Part shown: piece after piece, positions 27,356-36,486 of the stretch
How positions within the stretch are numbered: position 1 is the first letter of the stretch
Layout of the letters: each line of letters begins with the position of its first letter
From: Prochlorococcus sp. MIT 1307
GTDB taxonomy: Bacteria; Cyanobacteriota; Cyanobacteriia; PCC-6307; Cyanobiaceae
Assembly (NCBI RefSeq): GCF_034092395.1
Contig: NZ_CP139301.1
Span: 1,488,001-1,552,000, forward strand
Reading direction: 5' to 3'
DNA: 64,000 bases
Translations under genes and position numbers: made by a program
Notes under the pieces: generated by a model
What the model saw: the letters and a program-made list of their open reading frames with translations, nothing else
What the model was told of the DNA's origin: nothing
The model's database searches: none

Positions 27356-28279
27356 TTAATAAAGAATATTTCTTTTAATATTTTCTAAAGTTGTGAGGCA
27401 TTGAACTTTATATGCACCTCCAAATATATTTGCATGATTGAGTAAGTGATACAAGTTATAGATATCTACTCTCGATTCTGCTGTAGATTCTAGAGGGAAA
27501 ATACTTTCATAACCTTTATAAAAATCTTTGGAAAACCCTCCAAATAGTCTTGTCATAGCTATATCTACCTCTCTATCTGCCCACCAAACGGCAGGGTCAA
27601 AAATCACAGCTTTTCCTTCTTTTGTAATACCTGCATTACCACTCCATAGATCCCCATGAACAAGAGTGGGTTTTGGTTTATGTCTTTCCAGAAAAACTAT
27701 TAAAGACTCTAGTAAATCTTTCCAATCAGAAATATTTAGCCCCCATTTTCTGGCAATTTTTAACTGTGGAAGTAAGCGTAGATTAATAAAACATTCACCC
27801 CAACTATCTTTCCATCCTCCTATTTGTGGACCAGCTCCAATATATCCATGCTCCTCCCAACCGAATTTTTCTGGGTGTTGGGCTAATGAAGACTGGTGAA
27901 GCAAAGCCAGTCCTTTCCCTATAGCAGTCTGACTCCCATTGCCTAAATCTAGCCATGGTAGAAACAACACTGAACCGTTTTCGAACTTTTTTAGTAGTAA
28001 AGGTTTGGGAATTTCAATCGTATGCTTATTAGCGAATTTTGCTAGTGAGTTCAGTCCGCTGGCTTCGAAGCTAAGTTTTGGAAAATCTTCAACCGCCGCA
28101 GTTTTAGCAAATAACTGCCTTCCATCACTCAATGTCAATCTCCAAGCTTTGTGAATGCACCCACCTGCTACAGAATTAATTTGTGAAATTGATTGACCTG
28201 ACCCATCTCCCTTGGCGCCCAAGAGAGCTTGTTGGAGAAATTGATGCATGTACTTTTCTTCTTTTAACTCTTCCAACAT
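27356..28279 (-). CDS. Fructosamine kinase-family protein
   Basis: This is a protein-kinase-like fold enzyme of the FN3K/ketosamine kinase family. GGCIHKAWRLTLSDGRQLFAKTA gives the nucleotide-binding loop and Lys. PTLVHGDLWSGNAG is the catalytic loop (HGDxxxxN), and VIFDPAVWWADREVDIAMT is the metal/activation region. The expected activity is phosphorylation of ketoamine-modified amines, a deglycation repair step. The length (307) is slightly above average. Its start is 6 bases from the divergent crtD start. Confidence 0.9.
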   Translation of the reverse strand: MLEELKEEKYMHQFLQQALLGAKGDGSGQSISQINSVAGGCIHKAWRLTLSDGRQLFAKTAAVEDFPKLSFEASGLNSLAKFANKHTIEIPKPLLLKKFENGSVLFLPWLDLGNGSQTAIGKGLALLHQSSLAQHPEKFGWEEHGYIGAGPQIGGWKDSWGECFINLRLLPQLKIARKWGLNISDWKDLLESLIVFLERHKPKPTLVHGDLWSGNAGITKEGKAVIFDPAVWWADREVDIAMTRLFGGFSKDFYKGYESIFPLESTAESRVDIYNLYHLLNHANIFGGAYKVQCLTTLENIKRNILY

Positions 28280-28285
28280 GATGTG

Positions 28286-29797
28286 ATGTTTGAGGAATCG
28301 GTAATAGTTGTTGGTGGGGGTATTGCTGGACTGACAGCTGCTGCCCTTTTAGCCCATGAAGGGATTCCCGTCACTCTTCTTGAGGCTCATCATCAAACAG
28401 GTGGCTGTGCAGGAACCTTTTGTAGAGGACCATATGTTTTTGATGTTGGTGCTACTCAAGTTGCAGGGCTGGAGGCTGGTGGAATTCATGAGCGTTTATT
28501 TAGATATCTTGGAACTTCTGCTCCTGCTGCGGAGATCCTCGACCCAGGCTGTTCAGTAGATCTTGCGGATGGATATGGGCCTATAAATCTTTGGCATGAT
28601 GCTCGACTTTGGAAACAGGAGCGAGAAAAACATTTTCCTGGGAGCGCACTTTTTTGGTCACTTTGTTCTGAGTTACATAAAAGTAATTGGGCCTTCGCTG
28701 GTAGAGACCCTGTCTTGCCAGTTAGGAACTTTTGGGACTTACAACATCTCTTAAAAGCACTTCGTCCTTTTAATTATGCAACAGGGATTCTTAGCAAATT
28801 GACTGTAGAGGATCTTCTAAGAATTAGTGGGGCCCATCAAGATCAGCGATTAAGGCAATTTCTTGATTTACAGCTCAGGTTGTATTCCCAAGAGCCTTCG
28901 AATAGAACTGCTGCACTTTATGGGGCGACTGTTCTGCAAATGGCTCAGGCACCATTAGGGCTATGGCATTTAGATGGCTCTATGCAAAAACTAAGTGATG
29001 TTTTAACAAGTTGTTTGATGCGTGATCATGCTCGCTTGCTTTTGAGACATCGTGTTGTTGGGTTGTCTTTTGGTCGTTTGTCTGAGCGATGGACAGTCAA
29101 TGTGACTGGACCCAAAGGCAAATCTTTGCAATTTCAATCGAAAGATGTTGTATGCAGTCTTCCTCCACAGTGTCTTCTAGAGTTATTGCCTTCAGATATA
29201 AATTTCGTCAATAAATATAGAAAGAATCTGGAAAAATTACCCAAGCCAAGTGGAGCAATTGTCTTTTACGGCGTGATCAATCGACATGCATTACCAGAAA
29301 ATTGCCCTAGTCATCTTCAGCTAGCTGCAGATGACCCAGGTTCTCTTTTTATTTCGATTAGCCGTGAAGGTGATGGTCGTGCTCCTCTTGGGCAGGCAAC
29401 TTTAATAGTTAGTGTTTTTAGTGAAACAGAACATTGGTTCCATTTAGAGGAACTTGATTATCAAGAGAAAAAAATAATTTTAGTTGATAAAATAGTTCAG
29501 AAACTTCAGACTTGGTTGGGAATTGATTGTTCCGATTGGCGACATAAAGAACTAGCAACCCCTACGAGCTTTGCAAAATGGACTGGTCGGCCTAACGGGA
29601 TTGTGGGTGGATTAGGTCAACACCCATCATTTTTTGGCCCTTTTGGGCTTGCTAGTAGAACTCCACTTAGAGGGTTATGGCTTTGTGGAGATTCCATTTA
29701 CCCTGGTGAGGGAACTGCAGGAGTCAGTCAGTCAGCCTTAATGGCATGTCGTCAATTAATGGCAGAACGCGGACAGAAATTTAATTTCCCAAGTTAA
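28286..29797 (+). CDS. crtD: Carotenoid desaturase CrtD-like (FAD-dependent)
   Basis: This flavoprotein of the phytoene desaturase family has the N-terminal dinucleotide fold VIVVGGGIAGLTAAALLAHEG, GGCAGTF, and the C-terminal FAD motif LRGLWLCGDSIYPGEGTAGVSQSALMA. Among cyanobacterial members it looks closest to CrtD (C-3',4' desaturase), but CrtH/CrtISO-like isomerase is a possible alternative that only phylogeny would settle. The start (GTG 28283 or ATG 28286) lies beside the start of the divergent fructosamine kinase. The stop codon abuts the tyrA stop. Confidence 0.82.
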   Translation: MFEESVIVVGGGIAGLTAAALLAHEGIPVTLLEAHHQTGGCAGTFCRGPYVFDVGATQVAGLEAGGIHERLFRYLGTSAPAAEILDPGCSVDLADGYGPINLWHDARLWKQEREKHFPGSALFWSLCSELHKSNWAFAGRDPVLPVRNFWDLQHLLKALRPFNYATGILSKLTVEDLLRISGAHQDQRLRQFLDLQLRLYSQEPSNRTAALYGATVLQMAQAPLGLWHLDGSMQKLSDVLTSCLMRDHARLLLRHRVVGLSFGRLSERWTVNVTGPKGKSLQFQSKDVVCSLPPQCLLELLPSDINFVNKYRKNLEKLPKPSGAIVFYGVINRHALPENCPSHLQLAADDPGSLFISISREGDGRAPLGQATLIVSVFSETEHWFHLEELDYQEKKIILVDKIVQKLQTWLGIDCSDWRHKELATPTSFAKWTGRPNGIVGGLGQHPSFFGPFGLASRTPLRGLWLCGDSIYPGEGTAGVSQSALMACRQLMAERGQKFNFPS

Positions 29798-30670
29798 TTA
29801 AAGTTTGTCATTAAGAAACTCTGGTCTTAGTGTTTGGGTTTTTTCGAGTTCTGCTTGAATCTGCGACCAGTGTTGAGAAATCATGGCCTCCTCAAATTGC
29901 TCAAGGCTCCAGCGATAAGAGCTCAATGCTCTCAAAATCGCAGAACTGTTGTTTTCCATCATTCCGGTTCCAAGAGTTGGATTACCTCCTCCAACTCTTG
30001 TGGTGTCAGCGAAACCAGTGGATGCAAGTTTTTTGGCTAGTTCTAATAAAGATGGATTGCGCTCATTACAAAGTGTTTTTAGTAAAGCAGCACTTATAAG
30101 TACAGGTAAATGTGAAATAAGTGCTACAGCTTGATCGTGCATTTCAGCTTCAGCTGTGATCCATTCACTACTTAAAGCAAGTGCTAGGTCCTGAACTTTT
30201 TTCAGGGCTTCCGTGTCTGTATTGGTATCAGGTGTTGCCACCCATGGACGATGTTTAAATAACTCTATTTGGCCGGCTCCTACCCCTGAATTAGCATTTC
30301 CTGCCATTGGATGACTTGCTACAAAACGTTGATGAAGCTTGGTCCAAGTTTTCAAAACAGGAGCTTTTACTGAACCTACATCTGTAATGACTGCTGATGG
30401 TGGCAATGCCTTAAGGAGTGATTGAGATGGCTTCAGAAGTTGGTCGAGAGGTAAAGCAAGGATTATTAGGTCACAATCTGAAAGGATTTTTGGATCTGTG
30501 CTAATTACTTGAGCTAACCCTCTTTCTTTTGCTTTTGTAGCAGTAGTAGCGCGATGAACAAGACCATGCACCTTAAAGCCAAGAGCTTGTAGATCTAGAG
30601 CTAATGATCCTCCGATTAGTCCGAGTCCAACTATCCCAATGCAGTTCGATGAATTTTTTGTGTGCGTCAT
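29798..30670 (-). CDS. tyrA: Prephenate/arogenate dehydrogenase
   Basis: TyrA is the NAD(P)-dependent dehydrogenase of tyrosine synthesis. GIVGLGLIGGSLALDL is the Rossmann motif. DVGSVK and SHPMAGNANSGVGAG carry the catalytic His, and VALISHLPVLISAALL is the conserved helix. At 290 residues it is the monofunctional cyanobacterial type, which usually prefers arogenate and NADP. It is convergent with crtD and divergent from the DinG-like gene across an 82-bp gap that holds a perfect inverted repeat. Confidence 0.94.
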   Translation of the reverse strand: MTHTKNSSNCIGIVGLGLIGGSLALDLQALGFKVHGLVHRATTATKAKERGLAQVISTDPKILSDCDLIILALPLDQLLKPSQSLLKALPPSAVITDVGSVKAPVLKTWTKLHQRFVASHPMAGNANSGVGAGQIELFKHRPWVATPDTNTDTEALKKVQDLALALSSEWITAEAEMHDQAVALISHLPVLISAALLKTLCNERNPSLLELAKKLASTGFADTTRVGGGNPTLGTGMMENNSSAILRALSSYRWSLEQFEEAMISQHWSQIQAELEKTQTLRPEFLNDKL

Positions 30671-30687
30671 TTCAAGTTTTTACCTGC

Positions 30688-30719
30688 TCTCCATGTTGAT
30701 CGGTAGATCAACATGGAGA
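30688..30719. repeat. Perfect 14-bp inverted repeat, 4-nt loop
   Basis: TCTCCATGTTGATC (30688-30701) is matched exactly by its reverse complement at 30706-30719, with loop GGTA. It sits inside the 82-bp divergent gap between tyrA and the DinG-like gene, 18 bases upstream of the tyrA start. No T-run follows on either strand. It could be a transcription factor site or a leader hairpin. Confidence 0.85.
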
Positions 30720-30752
30720 AATCAACTGTGTTGTATTAACTAAACTTGCAAG

Positions 30753-32198
30753 ATGCTGGAAGCTAGTGCCCATGCCCAGCTCAAAGATATTCTGCAGGCT
30801 ATTTCATGCCCATGGCCGCACAACTTGACGCTTGGTCGCTTGGTTGCGCGAACTTTTAGGAGAAGAGATAACACTTTGATTCAACTTGATATAGGTAGTC
30901 AAGATTTTTGGTGGCTCGGGCTTCTTATTCCACTTTCTTTTGATCCCTCAAGTGCGGTTTTAATTCTTTCAGAAAAGCAACGTCAACGGCTTTTAAAAAT
31001 TGAACTACCTCGACTTAGAGAGAAAGGGGTACAGCTGGAATGTTGGGAAGGCTCTCAAGCTCCACCTGATGGACAACTCTGGCTAATGGATTATTTGGGG
31101 TTGGTTCAAGCTTTTCGGCAAGAGTCACTGCAATCTAAGCATTTGATTATTCCGGAGGCTGAGTTTCTCAACGAAAGACTTCGTGATGTGATGGCGTTGA
31201 AAATTACGTCAGAAGATTGGGAACGGCTCAGAAGGGCTCACCCCTCTGTTGATGTTGCATTGATGCAGTTACATGAGCGCTTAAGTCGAAAACTTTTTGC
31301 GCAATCCACCCGAGTTGGTGCTCATGTTCGTATGGATTGCAGTGAAATATTTGCACTAAGAGATCTCATCGATTCTTTATTGCCTTCTCCCCCCCCTTGG
31401 TTTGAGTTGCTTCAGCCTGAGAGTGATCATTGGGCCAGTTGGGCTGAACTTGATCACAAAACATTGAATTGGATTTGGCATTTGAAGCTTTTAGACCCTC
31501 TAAAACACTTATATGGCCTTTTTAAGCATCAACCTTATCTTTTGCTGACTGGCACGGACCGCAATGATTTGTTGATTACTCAATTGGAATCATTAGCTAG
31601 CCCTCTCAAGGTCAAGGTCACATTGGGAGGACACCTTTTGCAAGAGCCGATTTCGCTATTTGCACCTCGAAGTCAACCACTGCCAAATACAGAGTTTTAT
31701 GCACAGCATTTACTAGATCAATCTCGAAGATTGATCCTTGGACTTGCTGGAGTTACTATTCTTTTGCTAGATGACGATCAATTACGGCGACAAATAACTA
31801 GTGAGTTGGCGTCAGAGTTTGGTAAAAGAGTGATACATGAAACAATTACTCCTGATTCCAATGGAGTTATATGTTGCCGATGGTCTTGGTGGCTTCTTCA
31901 TCAAGATCAACTTCCACCCCCTCAGCAACTCATTATAGCAATACTGCCGTTGTCCAGTGTTGAAGAACCATTAATAGCAGCAAGGGTTGAGGCCTTGAAA
32001 CGACAAGGTCGTGATTGGTTCCGTGAGTTACTTTTACCAGAAGCGTTGAGTGTGCTACCGCAAGCAGTAGCTCCTCTGAGAGCTAGTCACGGCCGCCTTG
32101 CGATTCTTGATGGTAGGTTACGTTCTCGTAGTTGGGGAGAGCAGTTTTCTAGATCGCTAGAACCTTGGACACCATTACAACGGCTTTTGCCTAACTAA
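30753..32198 (+). CDS. DinG/Rad3-like helicase-related protein, degenerate
   Basis: The 481-residue protein resembles the DinG/Rad3 group mainly in its C-terminal part: LIIAILPLSSVEEPLIAARVEALKRQGRDWFRELLLPEALSVLPQ and HGRLAILDGRLRSRSWGEQF, where helicase motif V/VI-type residues would lie. I see no Walker A (GxGKT) or DEAH box in the first half. A conventional ATPase site is therefore missing, and the protein may be a non-catalytic derivative. It is divergent from tyrA. Confidence 0.7.
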   Translation: MLEASAHAQLKDILQAISCPWPHNLTLGRLVARTFRRRDNTLIQLDIGSQDFWWLGLLIPLSFDPSSAVLILSEKQRQRLLKIELPRLREKGVQLECWEGSQAPPDGQLWLMDYLGLVQAFRQESLQSKHLIIPEAEFLNERLRDVMALKITSEDWERLRRAHPSVDVALMQLHERLSRKLFAQSTRVGAHVRMDCSEIFALRDLIDSLLPSPPPWFELLQPESDHWASWAELDHKTLNWIWHLKLLDPLKHLYGLFKHQPYLLLTGTDRNDLLITQLESLASPLKVKVTLGGHLLQEPISLFAPRSQPLPNTEFYAQHLLDQSRRLILGLAGVTILLLDDDQLRRQITSELASEFGKRVIHETITPDSNGVICCRWSWWLLHQDQLPPPQQLIIAILPLSSVEEPLIAARVEALKRQGRDWFRELLLPEALSVLPQAVAPLRASHGRLAILDGRLRSRSWGEQFSRSLEPWTPLQRLLPN

Positions 32199-32240
32199 AA
32201 GGCCCTACTCTGTTTAAGACCTAATCCTTTAAGTCAGACC

Positions 32241-32480
32241 ATGGGAGAAGCTCGTCGCCGAGTGGAGCAGGGATTGCCCCCACGTCAATCAAAGATTAAA
32301 AGAGGTGATACTTCTAGGCTTTTCCCCTGGCCATCTAATGATAAAAGTCCAAGAGAGCAGTTCTATTCCATTACACAACGTGGTGCTTGGATTGGTATTG
32401 GTCTTTTGCTCGTTGTATGGGTCGTAGTTAGGTTCGTTGGACCTGCTTTGGGTTGGTGGATACCTGCTGATATCCGATAA
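32241..32480 (+). CDS. DUF2839-family small membrane protein
   Basis: This 79-residue protein begins MGEARRRVEQGLPPRQ, a basic and conserved cyanobacterial N-terminus. It ends with a hydrophobic helix (about residues 50-70) and GPALGWWIPADIR. It matches the DUF2839 small-protein pattern as I recall it. The predicted topology is a cytosolic basic head with one membrane helix. It is downstream of the DinG-like gene and converges on recA. Function unknown. Confidence 0.85.
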   Translation: MGEARRRVEQGLPPRQSKIKRGDTSRLFPWPSNDKSPREQFYSITQRGAWIGIGLLLVVWVVVRFVGPALGWWIPADIR

Positions 32481-32502
32481 TTGTTGGCTCTTAGTGAAAT
32501 TG

Positions 32503-33642
32503 TTAGGCGGCTTTAGAGCTTGGACTTATTTGTTGCTTTTCATTGGCTGTGCGCGCAGCCGCCGCTAATGGCTTCATTGAGTTAGAACTTACTTCTGAGC
32601 CTTCAGTTAGTTTTTGACGAACTAATAGTTCAATTTTTTCTTTGATCTCAGGGTTTTGTTCAAGCCAGATAATGCTGTTATCACGTCCTTGGCCAATATT
32701 GTCACCTTCGTAGCTATACCAGGCACCTTTCCGGCTAACGATGGAGGTTTCCTCTGCTAGATCTAATAAACAGCCCAGTGTGCTGATACCTTTGCCAAAA
32801 AGAATATCGAATTCGGCAATACGAAAAGGAGGTGCAACCTTATTTTTAGCCACTTTCACTTTTGCACGAATGCCATATTCTTCTGTTCCTCTTTTGAGTG
32901 TTTGAATGCGACGTATATCGAGTCTTACAGAAGCGTAGAACTTCAAAGCATTACCACCAGTTGTGGTTTCTGGATTGCCATACATGACTCCAATTTTGAG
33001 GCGTAGTTGATTGAGGAAAATCACTGTGCAGCCCGATTTGCCGATGTTCCCAGTAATTTTTCGCATTGCTTGACTCATCAGTCTGGCCTGGCTTCCTACA
33101 GCCAAATCTCCCATTTCTCCTTCGATTTCGGCTCTAGGGGTTAGAGCTGCTACAGAGTCAATGACAACCAGATCAACAGCCGCTGAACGCACTAGTTGAT
33201 CGACAATCTCTAGGGCCATTTCTCCAGTATCTGGTTGTGAAACTAGAAGATTTTCAACATCGACACCAAGAGATGCTGCGTATACAGGATCTAGAGCATG
33301 TTCGGCATCAACGAAGGCTGCTACCCCACCACGACGCTGAACTTCGGCAATAGCATGCAAAGTCAGAGTTGTTTTGCCGGAACTTTCTGGGCCATACACT
33401 TCGATAACTCTGCCTTTTGGATAGCCGCCACCTAGTGCCAGGTCTAGCGTGAGTGCTCCAGTAGATATTGTCTCTACTCTCATCCTGGAGGCATCTCCTA
33501 GGCGCATAATTGAGCCTTTGCCAAAGTTGCGCTCTATTTGACCGAGGACCAGGCTCAGCGCTTTGTCTCTTTGACCTGAGGCTGTACCAAGCTGTTGAGA
33601 ATCTTTATTTGAGGAATGAGTTGATTGGATTTCGACTGCCAT
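32503..33642 (-). CDS. recA: Recombinase RecA
   Basis: RecA is the strand-exchange ATPase and SOS co-protease. Visible are Walker [10 protein letters not shown] (about residues 84-92), [10 protein letters not shown] (Walker B), loop L1 [20 protein letters not shown], and L2 region [27 protein letters not shown]. The 379-residue length includes an N-terminal extension of about 20 polar residues and a Ser/Ala-rich tail. The upstream 158 bp carry an inverted repeat and a LexA-box-like sequence, so damage control is plausible. Confidence 0.99.
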   Translation of the reverse strand: MAVEIQSTHSSNKDSQQLGTASGQRDKALSLVLGQIERNFGKGSIMRLGDASRMRVETISTGALTLDLALGGGYPKGRVIEVYGPESSGKTTLTLHAIAEVQRRGGVAAFVDAEHALDPVYAASLGVDVENLLVSQPDTGEMALEIVDQLVRSAAVDLVVIDSVAALTPRAEIEGEMGDLAVGSQARLMSQAMRKITGNIGKSGCTVIFLNQLRLKIGVMYGNPETTTGGNALKFYASVRLDIRRIQTLKRGTEEYGIRAKVKVAKNKVAPPFRIAEFDILFGKGISTLGCLLDLAEETSIVSRKGAWYSYEGDNIGQGRDNSIIWLEQNPEIKEKIELLVRQKLTEGSEVSSNSMKPLAAAARTANEKQQISPSSKAA

Positions 33643-33680
33643 TGTGCTGATTGTTTTAGTTAAAGATCTAGAGAATTCAT

Positions 33681-33706
33681 TTGACCGGTGGGTTGTTCCC
33701 GGTCAA
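33681..33706 (-). promoter_or_regulatory. Inverted repeat in recA upstream region
   Basis: TTGACCGG (33681-33688) and CCGGTCAA (33699-33706) form a perfect 8-bp inverted repeat with a 10-nt spacer, 39 bp upstream of the recA start codon. It would fold as a leader hairpin in the recA mRNA, or act as an operator. Confidence 0.5.
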
Positions 33707-33778
33707 GGAGCGCTGTGCTAAGGGAGCGTGAGGAGCGGAAGTACGTAAGTGCTTCTATAGCTTCCAACCACCATTTGT

Positions 33779-33792
33779 AGTACACACGTACG
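33779..33792. promoter_or_regulatory. lexA box: LexA-box-like sequence upstream of recA
   Basis: AGTACACACGTACG resembles the cyanobacterial SOS-box pattern RGTACNNNDGTWCB, with one mismatch at the D position (C). It lies about 137 bp upstream of recA, somewhat far for a core-promoter operator. Tentative. Confidence 0.35.
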
Positions 33793-33800
33793 CTAACGAA

Positions 33801-34577
33801 TTAAGGCCAGCTCGCCAAGGGGGTCATGAAAGTTTGTTTGTCTAGTAGGTGAATATTGTGAGGCAGATCTTTTGTGTCTTCATCTTTTAGGTAGCCCCAG
33901 CTTGCCAAATAGAAAGTTAGGGAATTCAGCTCAGGGGTATTGATCATTGTTTCAAGGGTTTTACGACGATCTTCTATAAACCCTTTAAGGCAATGAGTTT
34001 TGGCTAATTGCAGTAGAACATCTTGTTTGCTCCCTGATTCATGGCCATAGATCAGGCTTGGTGTTATGTGGAAATGATCCAGTAGCTCGGCGGTAAACTC
34101 TGAGCCCTTTGTTGTTAGGACAGCAAATTCGTAGCCTTCCGTATTGAGTTGGTGGAGACGCTGCACAACCCCTGGAAAGGCTTTATAACTTCCTAACCAT
34201 TGTGTTCGATTGCTTTTTATGGCTTGTCTGCGAACGCTTTCTAGTGCGTTCTGCAAGACGCCTGGCTCCCAGTTTCGTGCGTTTAGGGCTTCCTTGCAAT
34301 TCAATTGGTAATTATTTGCGAATGCTTTGGCTCCTGAAAGGACTAACGCACTTTCTGGTCGAATTAATTCGGAGGCTAAAAGAACCATTTCCCATCCTTG
34401 ATGAACCCAAGGTCGGATCTGACGAAAAATTTGAGGTACGTCTTCAGGCAACGTAGTCGAATCTGATTTGTAATCTAAAAGTTCAAAACAGGCTCTGCGT
34501 GAACTCCACCAGTACTCGGCGATGCCATCTGCAATGACCCCGTCAAAATCGAAAATTAACAGTGGTCTAGATGTCAA
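33801..34577 (-). CDS. HAD-superfamily hydrolase
   Basis: The N-terminal motif I FDFDGVIADG carries the two catalytic Asp residues. FAVLTTKG is motif II. Motif III/IV are less clear: KQDVL supplies a likely Lys and CLKGFIEDRRKTLETM the acidic pair. The 258-residue length fits phosphatase members of the family with a helical cap. The substrate is unknown. It lies upstream of recA on the same strand and starts 16 bases downstream of the tRNA-Gln gene. Confidence 0.85.
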   Translation of the reverse strand: MTSRPLLIFDFDGVIADGIAEYWWSSRRACFELLDYKSDSTTLPEDVPQIFRQIRPWVHQGWEMVLLASELIRPESALVLSGAKAFANNYQLNCKEALNARNWEPGVLQNALESVRRQAIKSNRTQWLGSYKAFPGVVQRLHQLNTEGYEFAVLTTKGSEFTAELLDHFHITPSLIYGHESGSKQDVLLQLAKTHCLKGFIEDRRKTLETMINTPELNSLTFYLASWGYLKDEDTKDLPHNIHLLDKQTFMTPLASWP

Positions 34578-34593
34578 TAATGTGAGTTGAAAA

Positions 34594-34665
34594 CTGGGCC
34601 GCTAGGATTCGAACCTAGGAATGGCGAGACCAAAACCCGCTGCCTTACCGCTTGGCGACGGCCCA
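34594..34665 (-). tRNA. trnQ: tRNA-Gln (TTG)
   Basis: This is a complete 72-nt cloverleaf on the minus strand. The acceptor TGGGCCG pairs with CGGCCCA and the discriminator is G. The D-arm contains AAGCGGTAAGGC, the anticodon loop TTTTGGT gives anticodon TTG, and the T-arm contains GGTTCGAATCC. CCA is not encoded. Confidence 0.97.
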
Positions 34666-34767
34666 TTGAGTAGGGCTACTTACCTAAGCAGGGCTTATGT
34701 AAGTAGCATTCAAATAATTACATACGACGGATTGAACTACGTCATTTCAGTATGAGTAGGTTCATGT

Positions 34768-36438
34768 TTAGGGGGGGTAAACCCTTAGCCGCTGTTGATC
34801 ACCATCTCCAAAAATATCGCAACGAAGACGATAACGGTGCACCAGATCAACTTGCACCTGCAGCACCTTCATATTCCGTGGCAAAAGCTCCATTGGTCGT
34901 CCTAAGGGCACAACGATTTTTTCCAATGCCAGCCTGCATTCTTCCAAAGCAGCAATCTCGTTATCTCTATCAGCGCAAATGTTTTTGGATGATACATTTT
35001 TGCTATTTGCTTCAATCTGGTGTCTGTTCAGCAGGCGCTTTATAGCTCGTTCGATCTGGTGCAGGGTATCTGATTTGATTACAAGAATTGGTATTTGGAG
35101 CTTACGAGCTTCCTTTCTCAGGGCTGGGTTGTGACTTAGCCCATTACGGATAGTTATTACCACATCAGCTTCCTCTAGCTTTTCTGTTCGACGAGCGGGC
35201 CAAGCATGATGACGTATAGCTTCTTCAACAATTTGATGTGAGATTTCACAGCAAAGAATTTGCAAACTGATTGATTTATCTTTTTCCTTAACAGCCTGTT
35301 GATTAGTTATACAAGACAGATTTTCTTTCGGAATAGAATCAAAATCAGTAATACCTAGACTCGATAAATTATTAATAGATTCAGATAAATTTGCCTTGTT
35401 GGATCTGCTTTCTTTGACGATAGAAGAGATCTTTGTATTGCCTAATAGTCTTACTTTTCCATTGTTGCCTAATGTTCTTTCTTGGGGGTGCGGTGGCTCT
35501 CCACGCAACAGTAAATCTACAGTGTTTGCAACATCTTTGTGAATAGACCAACAACTGCGACTATTGATTTCAACAGCGATTGTAAAAGTGGGCTCAGCTG
35601 CTCGTTCTAAAACGGTTTTTTGTGTACGCCTGCGCCTAGCCTCATCATCCCCTAGTGTCACTGACTGAATACCTCCAATTAAATCACATAGAGTTGGGTT
35701 TTTTATTAAGTTTGAAAGAGCATTTCCATGCGCAGTAGCAATAAGTTGAACTCCTCTCTCTGCAATCGTTCTTGCGGCCTGTGTGTCGAGCTCTGTTCCA
35801 ATTTCATCTACGACTATAACTTCTGGCATATGATTTTCTACTGCCTCAATCATGACTTGATGTTGATATTCAGGCTGTGTCACTTGCATTCGCCTTGCGC
35901 GGCCAATAGCCGGGTGAGGAATGTCCCCATCACCAGCGATTTCGTTACTTGTATCTATAACAATGACTCTTCGCTGGAGATCATCAGCCATTACTCTTGC
36001 AATTTCTCTAAGAACAGTTGTTTTACCAACTCCAGGGCGGCCCATTAATAAGAGTGATTGGCCACTTTCAATAAGGTCTCTAACTATTGCCACTGTTCCA
36101 AATACAGCTCTACCTACTCGACAAGTAAGTCCTATGACATCATTTTTTCGATTTCGAATCGCACTTATTCGGTGAAGTGTCCTTTCAATTCCAGCACGGT
36201 TATCTGATCCGAATTTTCCTAGTTGATTTATAGTAGCTTGTAAATCATTGATAGATAAATATTTGTTTCCTAGAGTGATTGACTGACTTGGGTATCTGGC
36301 TTCAGGAAGTCGGCCAAGATCAAGTACAACCTCTATTAAGTCATCCTTACTGTTACTTTCAGCCAGTGCTTTTTGAACTATTGGAGGTAATACCTCCAAT
36401 AGCTTATTTAAATCATCTGTTATTTGCTTGGCTTGCAT
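34768..36438 (-). CDS. ycf45: Ycf45-type AAA ATPase (SpoIIIAA-like)
   Basis: This is a P-loop ATPase of the Ycf45/SpoIIIAA type known from cyanobacteria and red plastids. Walker A is LLMGRPGVGKTTVLREIA (about residue 135). Next come VIVIDTSNEIAGDGDIPHPAIGRARRM, Walker B EVIVVDEIG and IATAHGNAL. A polar linker (about 330-395) leads to a C-terminal domain with EEADVVITIRNGLSHNPALRKEA and IPILVIKSDTLHQIERAIKRLL, which resembles an R3H-containing tail. The substrate is unknown. The 556-residue length is normal for this group. Confidence 0.88.
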   Translation of the reverse strand: MQAKQITDDLNKLLEVLPPIVQKALAESNSKDDLIEVVLDLGRLPEARYPSQSITLGNKYLSINDLQATINQLGKFGSDNRAGIERTLHRISAIRNRKNDVIGLTCRVGRAVFGTVAIVRDLIESGQSLLLMGRPGVGKTTVLREIARVMADDLQRRVIVIDTSNEIAGDGDIPHPAIGRARRMQVTQPEYQHQVMIEAVENHMPEVIVVDEIGTELDTQAARTIAERGVQLIATAHGNALSNLIKNPTLCDLIGGIQSVTLGDDEARRRRTQKTVLERAAEPTFTIAVEINSRSCWSIHKDVANTVDLLLRGEPPHPQERTLGNNGKVRLLGNTKISSIVKESRSNKANLSESINNLSSLGITDFDSIPKENLSCITNQQAVKEKDKSISLQILCCEISHQIVEEAIRHHAWPARRTEKLEEADVVITIRNGLSHNPALRKEARKLQIPILVIKSDTLHQIERAIKRLLNRHQIEANSKNVSSKNICADRDNEIAALEECRLALEKIVVPLGRPMELLPRNMKVLQVQVDLVHRYRLRCDIFGDGDQQRLRVYPP

Positions 36439-36486
36439 TACTTCTATTTGCTTGAAAACTTTAAAAAGGATTCTGTTTAAAGACTT

